NCBI RefSeq assembly: GCF_900637055.1
Contig: NZ_LR134338.1
Span: forward strand, 1,744,001 to 1,808,000
DNA from: Brevibacillus brevis
GTDB lineage: Bacteria > Bacillota > Bacilli > Brevibacillales > Brevibacillaceae
Length of the DNA stretch: 64,000 nucleotides
Direction: 5' to 3'
A model generated the notes under the pieces. The model had not been told where the DNA came from. It ran no database searches and saw nothing but the letters and a program-made list of their open reading frames with translations. Below are positions 7,379 through 16,514 of the stretch, piece by piece (the first letter of the stretch is position 1; each line of letters opens with the position of its first letter). The position numbers and the translations under genes were made by a program.

Positions 7379-9139
7379 ATGCCAGAGTACTTATCACCAG
7401 GGGTGTATGTCGAGGAGTTTGATAGTGGCCCCGTTCCCATGGAGGGAGCGAGTACGAGCACGGCGGGCTTTATCGGGCTGGCCCAAAAAGGACCCGTTGC
7501 GGGATTGCCTGAGCTGATTACAGGTGTCAATGATTTCCGCAAGTTGTTCGGTTCCTATTTGTCTGAAAATGCGTTTGGCGAATACCGCTATCTCGCCTAT
7601 GCGGTGGATCATTTCTTTCTGAATGGAGGCTCCCGTTGCTATGTGATGCGGGTAGCGCCAGCAGATGCGAAGCCGGCTTCCAATGAAGGCAACAGCGAAG
7701 GGGCTGTCCTTCGGATTACGGCAAAAAACCCGGGGGCATGGGGAAATCAGATCCGCGTAAATTTGATTCCGTCGAGCAAGGCAAAAACGCAGATTTATGA
7801 GCAGCTAGGCGAGGCTCCCAAGTACCGTGTGAAAAACAGTGCAGGCTTTCAACCAGGTGATGTCGTTTCTTTCTATGACGGTGATACCAAGCAGTACAGC
7901 GAAGTGGTTTCATCCCAAGACAATGTGATCGAGCTGTCAGCCGTGCTTACAGGAGACGTCATCGATAACAATCTGCTGCCGGTCAAAATTCTCTCGACGT
8001 GCGAATTTACGGTGCAAGTCTTCTACAACGATGAGGCCGAAGAGTTCGACAAATGCTCGCTCAATGTCTCTGCTGCCAATCATGTCAGCAAGCTGTTGTC
8101 CAAGAGCAATATCGTAGAGGTCGAAGCGGGTGCTGCCCCAGCGAGCCCAGAAATCATCCCGCCTTTTACCGTTATTTCAGGGATGGCGGAAGAAACCCAA
8201 TCCGAGGGCGGAAAGACGGAATTCGGTCTGTATCAAATCTCTTTGGCAGGGGGCAGCGACGGTTCTGTCGCCAATCTGTCAGCAGGCGAATACATGGGGG
8301 AGGACCATGGACCGGGAAAACGTACCGGAATCCAAGCCTTCATCGATAATGACGAAGTGAGCATTATGGCTATTCCTGGCGTGACAGACCCGAATGTGCA
8401 GCTCGCGCTTGTGGCCCATTGTGAAAACCTGAAAAGCCGCTTCGCCATCCTCGATATCCCACGCGACAAGAAAAAAGTAAGCGATGTGTTGACGCATCGC
8501 AATATTTTTGATACGCAATACGCTGCTATCTACAATCCTTGGCTGCAAGTGTTCGATCCGCTGGACAAGCGCAACATCTACATTCCGCCATCAGGCTCCA
8601 TGGCTGGCATTTACGCACGCTCGGACAACACCCGCGGCGTCCATAAAGCCCCGGCAAACGAGGTCGTGCGCGGCTGCACAGGACTGGATTGCCAGTACAA
8701 TACGGGCGAACAGGATATTTTGAATCCGAAGGGAGTCAACCTGATTCGCGCTTTTACGGGTCAAGGAATTCGTGTCTGGGGTGCGCGGACGATGTCATCC
8801 AATGGGCTATGGAAGTACATAAACGTACGCCGCCTGTTCATTTTCCTCGAACAATCGATCAAAAACGGGACAAACTGGGTGGTATTTGAGCCAAATGACG
8901 AGAGGCTGTGGGCCCGCGTCCAACGTACGATTGATTCTTTCCTGACGCGTGTCTGGCGAGATGGCGCGTTGATGGGCTCAAGCCCGCAGGAGGCCTTTTA
9001 CATCCAGATCGGCAGAAGCACGATGACGCAGGATGACATCGACAATGGCAGATTGATCTGTGTGATTGGTGTAGCTCCTGTCAAACCGGCAGAGTTCGTC
9101 ATCTTCCGTATTACGCAAAAAACATCTGATCAGCAATAA
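7379..9139 (+). CDS. Contractile tail sheath protein
   Basis: A 586-residue protein starting MPEYLSPGVYVEEFDSGPVP, the signature N-terminus of contractile sheath proteins of phages and eCIS (Afp2-4 type). The C-terminal half has conserved sheath features: GVNLIRAFTGQGIRVWGART, YINVRRLFIFLEQSIKNGT and the final FRITQ. The sheath surrounds the inner tube and contracts to drive it through a target membrane. ATG 7379 is the only possible start in frame and has a weak ribosome site; a strong one occurs further up (see findings). The central region (residues about 100-280) is the variable outer domain. Confidence 0.95.
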   Translation: MPEYLSPGVYVEEFDSGPVPMEGASTSTAGFIGLAQKGPVAGLPELITGVNDFRKLFGSYLSENAFGEYRYLAYAVDHFFLNGGSRCYVMRVAPADAKPASNEGNSEGAVLRITAKNPGAWGNQIRVNLIPSSKAKTQIYEQLGEAPKYRVKNSAGFQPGDVVSFYDGDTKQYSEVVSSQDNVIELSAVLTGDVIDNNLLPVKILSTCEFTVQVFYNDEAEEFDKCSLNVSAANHVSKLLSKSNIVEVEAGAAPASPEIIPPFTVISGMAEETQSEGGKTEFGLYQISLAGGSDGSVANLSAGEYMGEDHGPGKRTGIQAFIDNDEVSIMAIPGVTDPNVQLALVAHCENLKSRFAILDIPRDKKKVSDVLTHRNIFDTQYAAIYNPWLQVFDPLDKRNIYIPPSGSMAGIYARSDNTRGVHKAPANEVVRGCTGLDCQYNTGEQDILNPKGVNLIRAFTGQGIRVWGARTMSSNGLWKYINVRRLFIFLEQSIKNGTNWVVFEPNDERLWARVQRTIDSFLTRVWRDGALMGSSPQEAFYIQIGRSTMTQDDIDNGRLICVIGVAPVKPAEFVIFRITQKTSDQQ

Positions 9140-9176
9140 TTCACGGCGAAAAACGGTGTGAGGAAAGGGGTACAGT

Positions 9177-9608
9177 ATGGCAGATCGCAAGGATCCATAC
9201 CGCAAGTTTCGGTATCGAGTAGAGATGGACGGCATTCAACAGGCTGGCTTCAGTGAGGTGTCGGGCTTTGATGCGTCTGTGGACGTAGTCGAGTATCGCG
9301 AAGGCAATGAGGTGATTACACCGCGCAAGCTCCCGGGCTTGGCGAAGTACGGGAATATCACGCTGAAATGGGGCGTGACGGATTCGATGGATTTGTACAA
9401 CTGGATGCAGGACACCATCCAGGGCAAGGTCGCACGCAAAACGGTAACGATCATTGCCATCAATGAAGCCGGGGATGATGTCGCTACATGGAAGGTCATC
9501 GAAGCATGGCCGACCAAATACACGGCGCCTGATTTTAACGGTACGTCCTCAGAGGTAGCGATTGAGCAGCTGGAAATTGCTCACGAAGGAATGACACGGA
9601 CGAAATAA
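9177..9608 (+). CDS. Tail tube protein (gp19/Afp1-5 family)
   Basis: A 143-residue protein: DPYRKFRYRVEMDGIQQAGF, then SEVSGFDASVDVVEYREGN, ending in EVAIEQLEIAHEGM. This is the T4 gp19-like tube fold common to phage tails, eCIS and, more distantly, type VI Hcp. It forms stacked hexameric rings that make the inner tube through which cargo passes. It follows the sheath gene by 37 nt and has a clear ribosome site (AGGAAAGGGG). A paralogue lies at 10265, probably the tube-initiating ring. Confidence 0.94.
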   Translation: MADRKDPYRKFRYRVEMDGIQQAGFSEVSGFDASVDVVEYREGNEVITPRKLPGLAKYGNITLKWGVTDSMDLYNWMQDTIQGKVARKTVTIIAINEAGDDVATWKVIEAWPTKYTAPDFNGTSSEVAIEQLEIAHEGMTRTK

Positions 9609-9693
9609 TAGAAGATCCCGACGCCAAAGAGTGGCAAGGAAAAGGCTTTCTTTGTCACTCTTGCTGGCCTAGGGTGATGAGGAGGAAGACCCC

Positions 9694-10071
9694 ATGGCAT
9701 TTAAAACGGAATACGAATTTGAGCTCCCGCGCGGCTATGTGGATGAAGAAGGAAACCTGCACAAGCGGGGCGTCATGCGCTTGGCGACGGCTGCCGACGA
9801 AATTTTGCCGATGCGCGATCCGCGTGTCCAGCAAAATCCCGGCTACTTGACGATTATTTTGCTGACGAGGGTGATTACCAAGCTGGGAGATGTACGGGGC
9901 ATTGACACAAGAGTGGTGGAACGGCTGTTTACAGCGGATCTCGCGTACCTGCAAAACTTGTACAGACAGATCAATGAATTGGACAGCTCGATGTTCAAGA
10001 CAGCTTGCCCGAAATGCGAGCATGAGTTTCAGGTAGACATGGCTTTTTCAGGGGCGCTGGAGGGAGTATGA
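9694..10071 (+). CDS. Tail assembly protein with zinc-knuckle-like CPKCEHEF motif
   Basis: A 125-residue protein starting MAFKTEYEFELPRGYVDEEG. Similar proteins are found in many eCIS and phage tail operons between the two tube genes and are generally described as tail assembly proteins. Near the C-terminus is CPKCEHEF, half of a zinc-knuckle-like site. The charged body (PRVQQNPGYLTIILLTRV, then a helical RLFTADLAYLQNLYRQINEL) contains no membrane segment. AGGAGG precedes the ATG. Its stop overlaps the next ATG (ATGA), implying translational coupling. Confidence 0.82.
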   Translation: MAFKTEYEFELPRGYVDEEGNLHKRGVMRLATAADEILPMRDPRVQQNPGYLTIILLTRVITKLGDVRGIDTRVVERLFTADLAYLQNLYRQINELDSSMFKTACPKCEHEFQVDMAFSGALEGV

Positions 10072-10259
10072 GTGGGTATCCCGTCGACAAGATCTATGAA
10101 GAAGCCGCCTTCATCGCCTACTATTTTCACTGGCCTCACGATGAGATCATGTCGATGGAACACAAGGAACGGCGGCGCTGGTGTGAGGAGATATCTGCCA
10201 TTAATCGCAAGCAAAATGACGAACCCGAAAATGTTTTTGATGTGTTCAAGCGGAGGTGA
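10068..10259 (+). CDS. Small DUF6760-like eCIS protein
   Basis: A 63-residue protein, MSGYPVDKIYEEAAFIAYYF and onward, with the WPHDEIMSMEHKERRRWCEEI pattern interrupted here only by length. Small proteins of this type follow the tail assembly gene in many eCIS operons and resemble the phage second-frame tail chaperone product. It overlaps its upstream neighbour by 4 nt (ATGA), and its last codons carry the ribosome site of the next gene. It has no catalytic signature and is probably an assembly helper. Confidence 0.8.
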   Translation: MSGYPVDKIYEEAAFIAYYFHWPHDEIMSMEHKERRRWCEEISAINRKQNDEPENVFDVFKRR

Positions 10260-10264
10260 TTCTG

Positions 10265-10729
10265 GTGTTCGCCAATGAGAATCCGTATTACACCAACCTC
10301 CGATTCCGTGTAGACTTTCTTCCGTTTGGATTGGAGATGGATGGCATCTGGGTCGCTGGATTTAGTGAAGTGTCCGGTCTGGCTGTCGAAACAGAGCTGG
10401 AGGAATACCAAGAGGGCGGCATGAATCATTTCGTTCACAAGCTGCCGAAACGCAGCAAGTTTCCCAACCTCGTCTTCAAACGAGGGTTTGTGAGATCAAA
10501 CGAGCTGTGGAGATGGTATGAGGACTTCCACTTCGGCCCGCCAGAAAAGCGCAAGCGCAAGCAGGGGGCAATCATTCTTATGGACCCAAACGGAAATGAT
10601 GTGGGGGCTTGGGCATTTGAAGGGGCTTATCCGGTGAAATGGGTTGGACCGGAGTTCCGGGCCACGCATGGAGAAGTAGCCGTCGAGACATTGGAAATCG
10701 TGCACCACGGCTTAAAATCGTATTTTTAA
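10265..10729 (+). CDS. Second tail tube protein (tube-initiator paralogue, Afp5-like)
   Basis: A 154-residue gp19-like protein: NLRFRVDFLPFGLEMDGIWV, AGFSEVSGL, ending VAVETLEIVHHGLKSYF. It parallels the protein at 9177, but its surface differs (a basic EKRKRKQG loop). In eCIS a distinct tube paralogue forms the first ring on the baseplate. I chose GTG 10265 because GGAGG at 10252-10256 lies 8 nt upstream; the in-frame GTG at 10256 sits on the ribosome site itself. Confidence 0.9.
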   Translation: MFANENPYYTNLRFRVDFLPFGLEMDGIWVAGFSEVSGLAVETELEEYQEGGMNHFVHKLPKRSKFPNLVFKRGFVRSNELWRWYEDFHFGPPEKRKRKQGAIILMDPNGNDVGAWAFEGAYPVKWVGPEFRATHGEVAVETLEIVHHGLKSYF

Positions 10730-10762
10730 GCCTTATCCCGTCTGCAAGGAGCAAACGAAACG

Positions 10763-13700
10763 ATGATAACGATCAAGGCGCTCCCACCTTCGCGTCGTCC
10801 ATCACTGCTGCCAAGGGCAGCCAGCCAAGGCTTTGCACAAAGCATCATGCAGAAGTATCGGTACAGGGAAGGTCGCGATCCCGGCTACCTCGCTTTGATC
10901 CACCGTGATTTTTCGCCGAGTATCGGAGGGCAGGAAAACCACTTTCATCAGACCTTCATTCATGTACGCATGCAAGTACAAGTGGACTCCTACCTCGGAT
11001 TGAATCGAGAAATGTTGCCGAACGGACAGGCTGGCTTACCAGGGACAAAAGAGCGCGTAGTGATGACACAAGCATCGGGATCAGGACGAAAAGTACGACC
11101 AGCTGCTTTGATACATGAGCTTTTTCGGAAGTGGGAGTCATCCAACGTAATCGAGAAGGTTTACCTGCCTCGGATCACGGTTGTCTCAAATGGAAGAGAT
11201 AGATATCGCTGGTCCAGCTATGTTCAGTCTTCGGTTCAGCGAGGAAGCTCACTTGGAAAATCGCTGCCGCTTGGACAGTTCATAGAGCAGATACACCCGG
11301 TCGATTTTGCCGCGCCTCTTTTGAAAGCAATGGTTTCAGACAGCAAGGAAACCGTACGTGAAAGATTTTGGACGCCTGAGACTTCCTATAGTTCGCCGAA
11401 ATTATTGGTACACTCGGCGCGAATAGTTGATCCTGGTGATCGCAGAAGTATGCAAAATGCATTTGAGCGGATACGGCTCGAATCAGCGACAAGAGTAGAT
11501 GCGATTTCGATTTCACGTGTCAGAGCGACGCCTTTTGAAGCAGGCCGATTCGAACGGTTTGGGATTCGCAATTTTTTGCAGTTGATCGGTAGAGGGATGG
11601 AATCAAGGATTGGGACGTGGTCTTTTTCTGTTTTGCTAAAAAGAGCCGAAGGACGGGCTGCACGCTTATCTTTGGATCGCTCGGTGTGGACAGAGAAAGC
11701 CGGAATTGACGGCAAAGATATCACTAGACAAATCGTTCGTGTTAGTGAAAGTACACGTGGGTCTGTAGCTTCCCAGCAGACTGAGCTTTGGGGACGTTGG
11801 TGGGAAAACCTGAGTCTGTACTGGCAGAAAAGTCGAGCAACATGGCTGCCAAGGACGATGAAAGTGCATCCACATCTACGTGTTCTACAGCCGATTGTTT
11901 TCCCGAGAAGCCGTCAACACCCGCAAGCTAAAAACGAGTGGATGCTTGAAACGCTGTCTGAAGTTTTTTCTAGCCCATCGGAACTAAAGATATTTCAGAG
12001 CAATGAGCTTTCGAAGATGTTCACGACCTTGTTGCCTAGCATGCTTCATCGAGCGGATGCTGGTCGAACTAAACAGCAGGCTGTAAGGGAACGGTTTAAA
12101 CAGCTGTTTCTTTTGGCTCAACAGTTTCCGAAGGCTGAAAGCGAACGTGGGCTAGCGGTGCTCGGTTCTCGACAGAGGTTGAAGCAGATAGAGAGCGGGC
12201 GGGAAGAACAGTCGAGTGCCTTGTCGCATTGGTTGCGTCAGCTTGTCATAAATCGAGAGCGACAAGCAACCGTGCTTTCATCTCGGGTAGAGCAGGAGCG
12301 GCCGAGTAGCATTCTATTTCACCCGTTGCAACTGCTTCCTTTCGAATCCATCGCAACAAGGAATCAGTGGACATACGAGTTACTTCAACAACTGATATCA
12401 CAGGAAGCCAGGTTGAACGAGAATGTCAGGGAGCATTCCATTCGCTTGAGATCAAGCCATGAGCAAACTCATCCTGGCAAAACGCGCGTGATCCCAGCCT
12501 TGTCCCGTGCTTCTTATCAGCAGCGTGACATGCTACTGCATGAGCGGTGGACGAGTTCATCGTTACACGTTTTACACCCCATGCACGGGCTATCGTTCCT
12601 ATTGTATATGACACGTGGCACAGATAGCTCAAGAACTGTTCTGCTTCTCTCGCAGTCAGCTGTCAGGAATTCGATCGCTGCTAATTGGATACAGAGCTTC
12701 CAGTCCGCCAATGCTCCTGTTTTCTTTGAAAAACGAGGATGGCTGAACCAGACGTGGATCAAGGAATATCTTGAAACTCATAACGAAATCGAGCGTGAGC
12801 CAGCTGGTATAGCTAGTACTGCACGTTTTGTATGGAATCGCTTCGCGCCTATCTTCCATACGAAACGCCAACACTGGCAGACGCTACAAAATCGTATCGT
12901 AAGTTCTACCCATCACGAGACGAACGGGAAGTCTGTGATGGCGTGGGTGCATCTTCAACAGATGGTGGCAGAACAGCTCAGAGCAAGGAAGCTCCTTACT
13001 ACTAGCACTCATTCGCCGAGGAACCTTCTGTATGAGTCGGAGAATCAATCTCCGTATTGTGCGGGAAGTACGCCTAGTAGATGGTTGATGCACCTGCTGA
13101 ATGTTCTGACCAAAGAGAGTAGATCCGTTAGTAATCATGAAGCTACGAATCATATCGAAGGCATCTCCCAACCATTTTTTCAGTCAACTATTCATTTTCT
13201 GCAAAATAAACACGTTTATCAGCTATCATACGAGACCGTACGTCAGCTACTGTCGTTTCAGGATAGGAAAAACAAGCGGGCAGATGTGGCTTTCTTCAAG
13301 AATCAAGAAAAGGTCAACCTACTGGGTCGTGCCACAGAGTGGATTGGACTTGGAGGAACAGAACATCAGCGATTGTACAACAAGTCTGTGAAGCCGTTTT
13401 CTATCAGAGAGGACGTCGTCTATGGCAGGAACTCATTACGACGGATCGCTGCTGGATGGAGTGCAGAACTAGGCCTTACGATCCTCTTGAAAAAAAGCGC
13501 GAAGCTATCAGCGATGAGCGAATTTACAAAGGTAGGCCCAACAAGCACAAGTGGGAAAGCTCCCCCGCGCAGTGAAAAGCAATCGAATGATCCGTCAAGG
13601 TCTCGCATGGGCGATAGCAATCGATTACGAGAAAGCCGTCAATCCCGTGAAAGCCGCCACTCCCGCTTTTTGCAGCAGACAGCAAGTTTTTGGACAAGCT

Positions 13701-14698
13701 CCGTTGCCCTACGTGCTCGCCCCTATCTTCAAGTCATGGAGAAAATCAGAAAGGCTATCCAGACTGATTTCCGGACGGAAACATATGTCCAAAACCATCA
13801 CTCACTCTCGACTGTTCTGAATCGTCACGATGCACAAATGGTTGTTCAGAAAGAATGGGGGCCACTCCCTAGCCTTGTCCATGGTCAAAGCGTGTGGGCG
13901 CCCGACAGTTTCATGCATGAGAGTGGAAGCAGACGTGCAACAGAGAGACTACCACGAAACGGTCGAGTCAACAGCTTGGAGCCGTTATCTCGCCACTATT
14001 CAATCAGCTCGGTTCCATTCTCGAGAGAAACATCTATTGATTTTATCTTGGATCGTTCGAATTCCAGACAGCTTAGTCGCCGCAGTCGTTTTCAACAAAG
14101 CAATCACGAGCAGATTCTGACGGTCAATCAGCAGACGCAGACGTCCAAACGGATAACGAGTGATAAGACACAGGAGGTCGAGGCTCGAGACGCTAGGCTC
14201 ACCCCTCTGCAAAGACCAAGTCTATTCAACCTGAAGTCAACACCAATGGCGGCGGGAACAGTGGAACAGGCGGAAAAAAACACATCCCTAACACTTGTTC
14301 CAAAGCCAATGATTGCAACGACAATGCAGCCGCCACTCCTGCAAGCTTTGCAACAAGGCCAAAGAGCGTCCGAAGAATCCAAGCCGCATTCCCTGTCCGA
14401 AAGCGCAACCCATATTCATCGACGAGCGTTACGCACAGAAGACAGCCACGCAAGTCCTGCTGCTACCGTTCAGTCGCCGCCGTCCATGGAGTACCTGCGA
14501 AAAAGCATTCAGCCTCCAGAAACCGCAGTGCAGCAGACGACAACACTTCCACTCCATCGACAAGTCGATCTACACGTGCAAGAGAGGGTTGGCAATCAGA
14601 CCTCGTTGTCCCCACAAGAGGTGGATAGATTGATGGATAAAATGATGAAGGAGCTGGACAAGCGCCTCACTCAAGAGCGGCAGCGACGAGGTCTATAA
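10763..14698 (+). CDS. 1311-residue arginine-rich protein in the tape-measure position
   Basis: A very large protein of unknown family, located between the second tube gene and the LysM baseplate gene. In contractile phage and eCIS operons this is often where the length-determining tape measure sits. It is strikingly basic and rich in Arg, Gln, Ser and His (for example RLRESRQSRESRHSRF near residue 960) with few long hydrophobic runs and no clear globular domain. The last 30 residues form an amphipathic helix ending DKRLTQERQRRGL. Length at 1.5 angstrom per helical residue would span about 200 nm. Alternatives are a lumen-packed cargo or scaffold. Codon use is looser than in the flanking baseplate genes (many CGA, AGT and CGT codons), suggesting fast divergence. 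Confidence 0.75.
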   Translation: MITIKALPPSRRPSLLPRAASQGFAQSIMQKYRYREGRDPGYLALIHRDFSPSIGGQENHFHQTFIHVRMQVQVDSYLGLNREMLPNGQAGLPGTKERVVMTQASGSGRKVRPAALIHELFRKWESSNVIEKVYLPRITVVSNGRDRYRWSSYVQSSVQRGSSLGKSLPLGQFIEQIHPVDFAAPLLKAMVSDSKETVRERFWTPETSYSSPKLLVHSARIVDPGDRRSMQNAFERIRLESATRVDAISISRVRATPFEAGRFERFGIRNFLQLIGRGMESRIGTWSFSVLLKRAEGRAARLSLDRSVWTEKAGIDGKDITRQIVRVSESTRGSVASQQTELWGRWWENLSLYWQKSRATWLPRTMKVHPHLRVLQPIVFPRSRQHPQAKNEWMLETLSEVFSSPSELKIFQSNELSKMFTTLLPSMLHRADAGRTKQQAVRERFKQLFLLAQQFPKAESERGLAVLGSRQRLKQIESGREEQSSALSHWLRQLVINRERQATVLSSRVEQERPSSILFHPLQLLPFESIATRNQWTYELLQQLISQEARLNENVREHSIRLRSSHEQTHPGKTRVIPALSRASYQQRDMLLHERWTSSSLHVLHPMHGLSFLLYMTRGTDSSRTVLLLSQSAVRNSIAANWIQSFQSANAPVFFEKRGWLNQTWIKEYLETHNEIEREPAGIASTARFVWNRFAPIFHTKRQHWQTLQNRIVSSTHHETNGKSVMAWVHLQQMVAEQLRARKLLTTSTHSPRNLLYESENQSPYCAGSTPSRWLMHLLNVLTKESRSVSNHEATNHIEGISQPFFQSTIHFLQNKHVYQLSYETVRQLLSFQDRKNKRADVAFFKNQEKVNLLGRATEWIGLGGTEHQRLYNKSVKPFSIREDVVYGRNSLRRIAAGWSAELGLTILLKKSAKLSAMSEFTKVGPTSTSGKAPPRSEKQSNDPSRSRMGDSNRLRESRQSRESRHSRFLQQTASFWTSSVALRARPYLQVMEKIRKAIQTDFRTETYVQNHHSLSTVLNRHDAQMVVQKEWGPLPSLVHGQSVWAPDSFMHESGSRRATERLPRNGRVNSLEPLSRHYSISSVPFSRETSIDFILDRSNSRQLSRRSRFQQSNHEQILTVNQQTQTSKRITSDKTQEVEARDARLTPLQRPSLFNLKSTPMAAGTVEQAEKNTSLTLVPKPMIATTMQPPLLQALQQGQRASEESKPHSLSESATHIHRRALRTEDSHASPAATVQSPPSMEYLRKSIQPPETAVQQTTTLPLHRQVDLHVQERVGNQTSLSPQEVDRLMDKMMKELDKRLTQERQRRGL

Positions 14699-14749
14699 GC
14701 AGAAGCCGCCGCATTCACAGACAACTATTTCTTCGGAAAAGAGAGGCAA

Positions 14750-15391
14750 ATGCCAATGGTGGGCCAGGAGAAAAAGGCGAAAATTTTAGTAGATCGCAAC
14801 GGGCAAGGTGACTTTAAGGAGAGTATTTCCGTTCTCTTTAACCCTTCGGAATACAAGGTAGATGCTTCCAATAACTACTCGTGGCAAAAGATATTGGGAC
14901 AATCGGTACCAGTCGGCATGTTCACAAGCGGTGATATCGAGACATTATCGGTCGACTTGTTTTTTGATACATACGAAGCTGGAGTGGATGTGCGTGCATT
15001 CACCAATCAGGTGCTGGGACTGATGGCCGTAGAAAAGAAGATCAGTACGCCGCCCCTATGCAAATTCGTCTGGGACAGCTTTCAATTCACCGGTGTTGTC
15101 GAGAAGGTTTCGCAGCGGTTTACGATGTTTCTCGATCAAGGGACACCGGTACGAGCCACGTTAGGCGTCACGTTTAAAGGCACGAGCGTGAAAAAGTCCG
15201 CGGACGATATCGGGGCTGCAAGAGAAAAGGTCGCACAACAAACGGTCAACCAAGGAGACCAGCTCTACTTGATGGCGTATCGCTCGTACAATGATGCGTC
15301 GAAATGGCGAAACATTGCGAACGCAAATGGGATCGACAATCCCAGACTTCTAAAACCGGCTACTACCCTGCGTGTGCCACTTGTGAGGTGA
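14750..15391 (+). CDS. LysM-domain baseplate protein (Afp7/gp53-like)
   Basis: A 213-residue protein. The N-terminal part (VLFNPSEYKVDASNNYSWQK, then LSVDLFFDTYE) is typical of eCIS and phage baseplate proteins of the Afp7/gp53 kind. The end carries a LysM-like motif: VNQGDQLYLMAYRSYNDASK, followed by WRNIANANGIDNPRLLKPAT. It joins the tube to the baseplate hub. The gene starts with a GAGAGG ribosome site, and the hub gene follows 7 nt after the stop. Confidence 0.9.
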   Translation: MPMVGQEKKAKILVDRNGQGDFKESISVLFNPSEYKVDASNNYSWQKILGQSVPVGMFTSGDIETLSVDLFFDTYEAGVDVRAFTNQVLGLMAVEKKISTPPLCKFVWDSFQFTGVVEKVSQRFTMFLDQGTPVRATLGVTFKGTSVKKSADDIGAAREKVAQQTVNQGDQLYLMAYRSYNDASKWRNIANANGIDNPRLLKPATTLRVPLVR

Positions 15392-15398
15392 CGAAAGA

Positions 15399-16514
15399 AT
15401 GAGCGAATTAAAATTGACGACAGACCGCCATTCCTTCGATGACCTGCGCCAAACGTACAACAACTTTCATTCCCCAGCCTTGGAAATACTCGTTGGAGGA
15501 AAAAAACTGATCAGCCAGGTGGGTGTCGCCATTACCAAAGCAACGATCAACGCCAGCTTGGAAGGCAAAGCAGATACGTTCTCGTTTTCGGTAACCAATG
15601 CTTTTGATACGGCAGCGTGGGAATTCCGTTGGGTAGATGACTATTTGGTTCCTGGCAACGAAATCGAAATCCAGATGGGCTATGGAACCGAGCTATCCAG
15701 CCTTTTTTACGGACATATTACAGCCGTTTCGTTTGCATGTGTGGAGACTCCTACCATTACGGTAAAAGGGATGGACAAATCGTTTTTGCTCATGGTTGAT
15801 AACAAGTCTGCCTCCTGGAATAAAAAGAAATACAGCGATGTCGTGAAAGAGCTGGGACAAAAATACGGCTTGTCAACGCAAGTAGATGATACGGTTCAGA
15901 CAATCGAAACGATTACAAAGACGGTCTCCGAGACTGACTTTCAGTTTTTAAATCGTCTTGCAAAAATTTGTAACTACGATTTTTTTATCGTCGGGAAGAA
16001 CTTGTATTTCCGTAAGCCACTGAGCAACATGACACCGGTCCTTACCTTGATCTGGGGAGTTTCCTTGCGCAGCTTTTCCGTTGATGTCAACATTGCTTCC
16101 CAAGCCTCCTCCTATACGGTGCGATGGGTAGACAAGGACAAAACAACGGTGCTCCAGGAAGCGAAAGCAACGAGCTCGGATATCGGGAAGCTCGGGACCA
16201 ATTCGAAGACAAGCGCTGACCTGCTGCGAGCAATCGGTGATTATTTTGATAAATACGAGTCTACGAAAAAGCTGGACTCGCCTGAGGAGATAAAAGCGGT
16301 TGCCAAGGCACGCCTGAATCAACTCGCCATGAACCTTCTCGACGGCAACTGCGAGGCCATTGGTCTGCCAGAAATTCGTGCTGGCCGCTATATCATGCTA
16401 GAGGGCATGGGGAAAAAGCTGAGTCAGCCTTATTACATCACATCTGTTACACACACCATCGATGTGGCATCAGGCTATGTCACGACGTTTCAAGTGAAGG
16501 GAAATACGATATGA
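15399..16514 (+). CDS. Late control gpD-like baseplate hub protein (Afp8 N-domain type)
   Basis: A 371-residue protein of the phage late control D / gp27-like family. Features include GNEIEIQMGYG, LFYGHITAVSF, then VKELGQKYGL, SETDFQFLNRLAKICNYDFF (a hallmark of the family) and FRKPLS. It forms the hub to which the spike attaches. In Afp-type systems hub and spike are fused in one VgrG-like protein; here they are two genes, as in P2 phage. The stop overlaps the spike start by 4 nt, so the two are tightly coupled. Confidence 0.9.
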   Translation: MSELKLTTDRHSFDDLRQTYNNFHSPALEILVGGKKLISQVGVAITKATINASLEGKADTFSFSVTNAFDTAAWEFRWVDDYLVPGNEIEIQMGYGTELSSLFYGHITAVSFACVETPTITVKGMDKSFLLMVDNKSASWNKKKYSDVVKELGQKYGLSTQVDDTVQTIETITKTVSETDFQFLNRLAKICNYDFFIVGKNLYFRKPLSNMTPVLTLIWGVSLRSFSVDVNIASQASSYTVRWVDKDKTTVLQEAKATSSDIGKLGTNSKTSADLLRAIGDYFDKYESTKKLDSPEEIKAVAKARLNQLAMNLLDGNCEAIGLPEIRAGRYIMLEGMGKKLSQPYYITSVTHTIDVASGYVTTFQVKGNTI

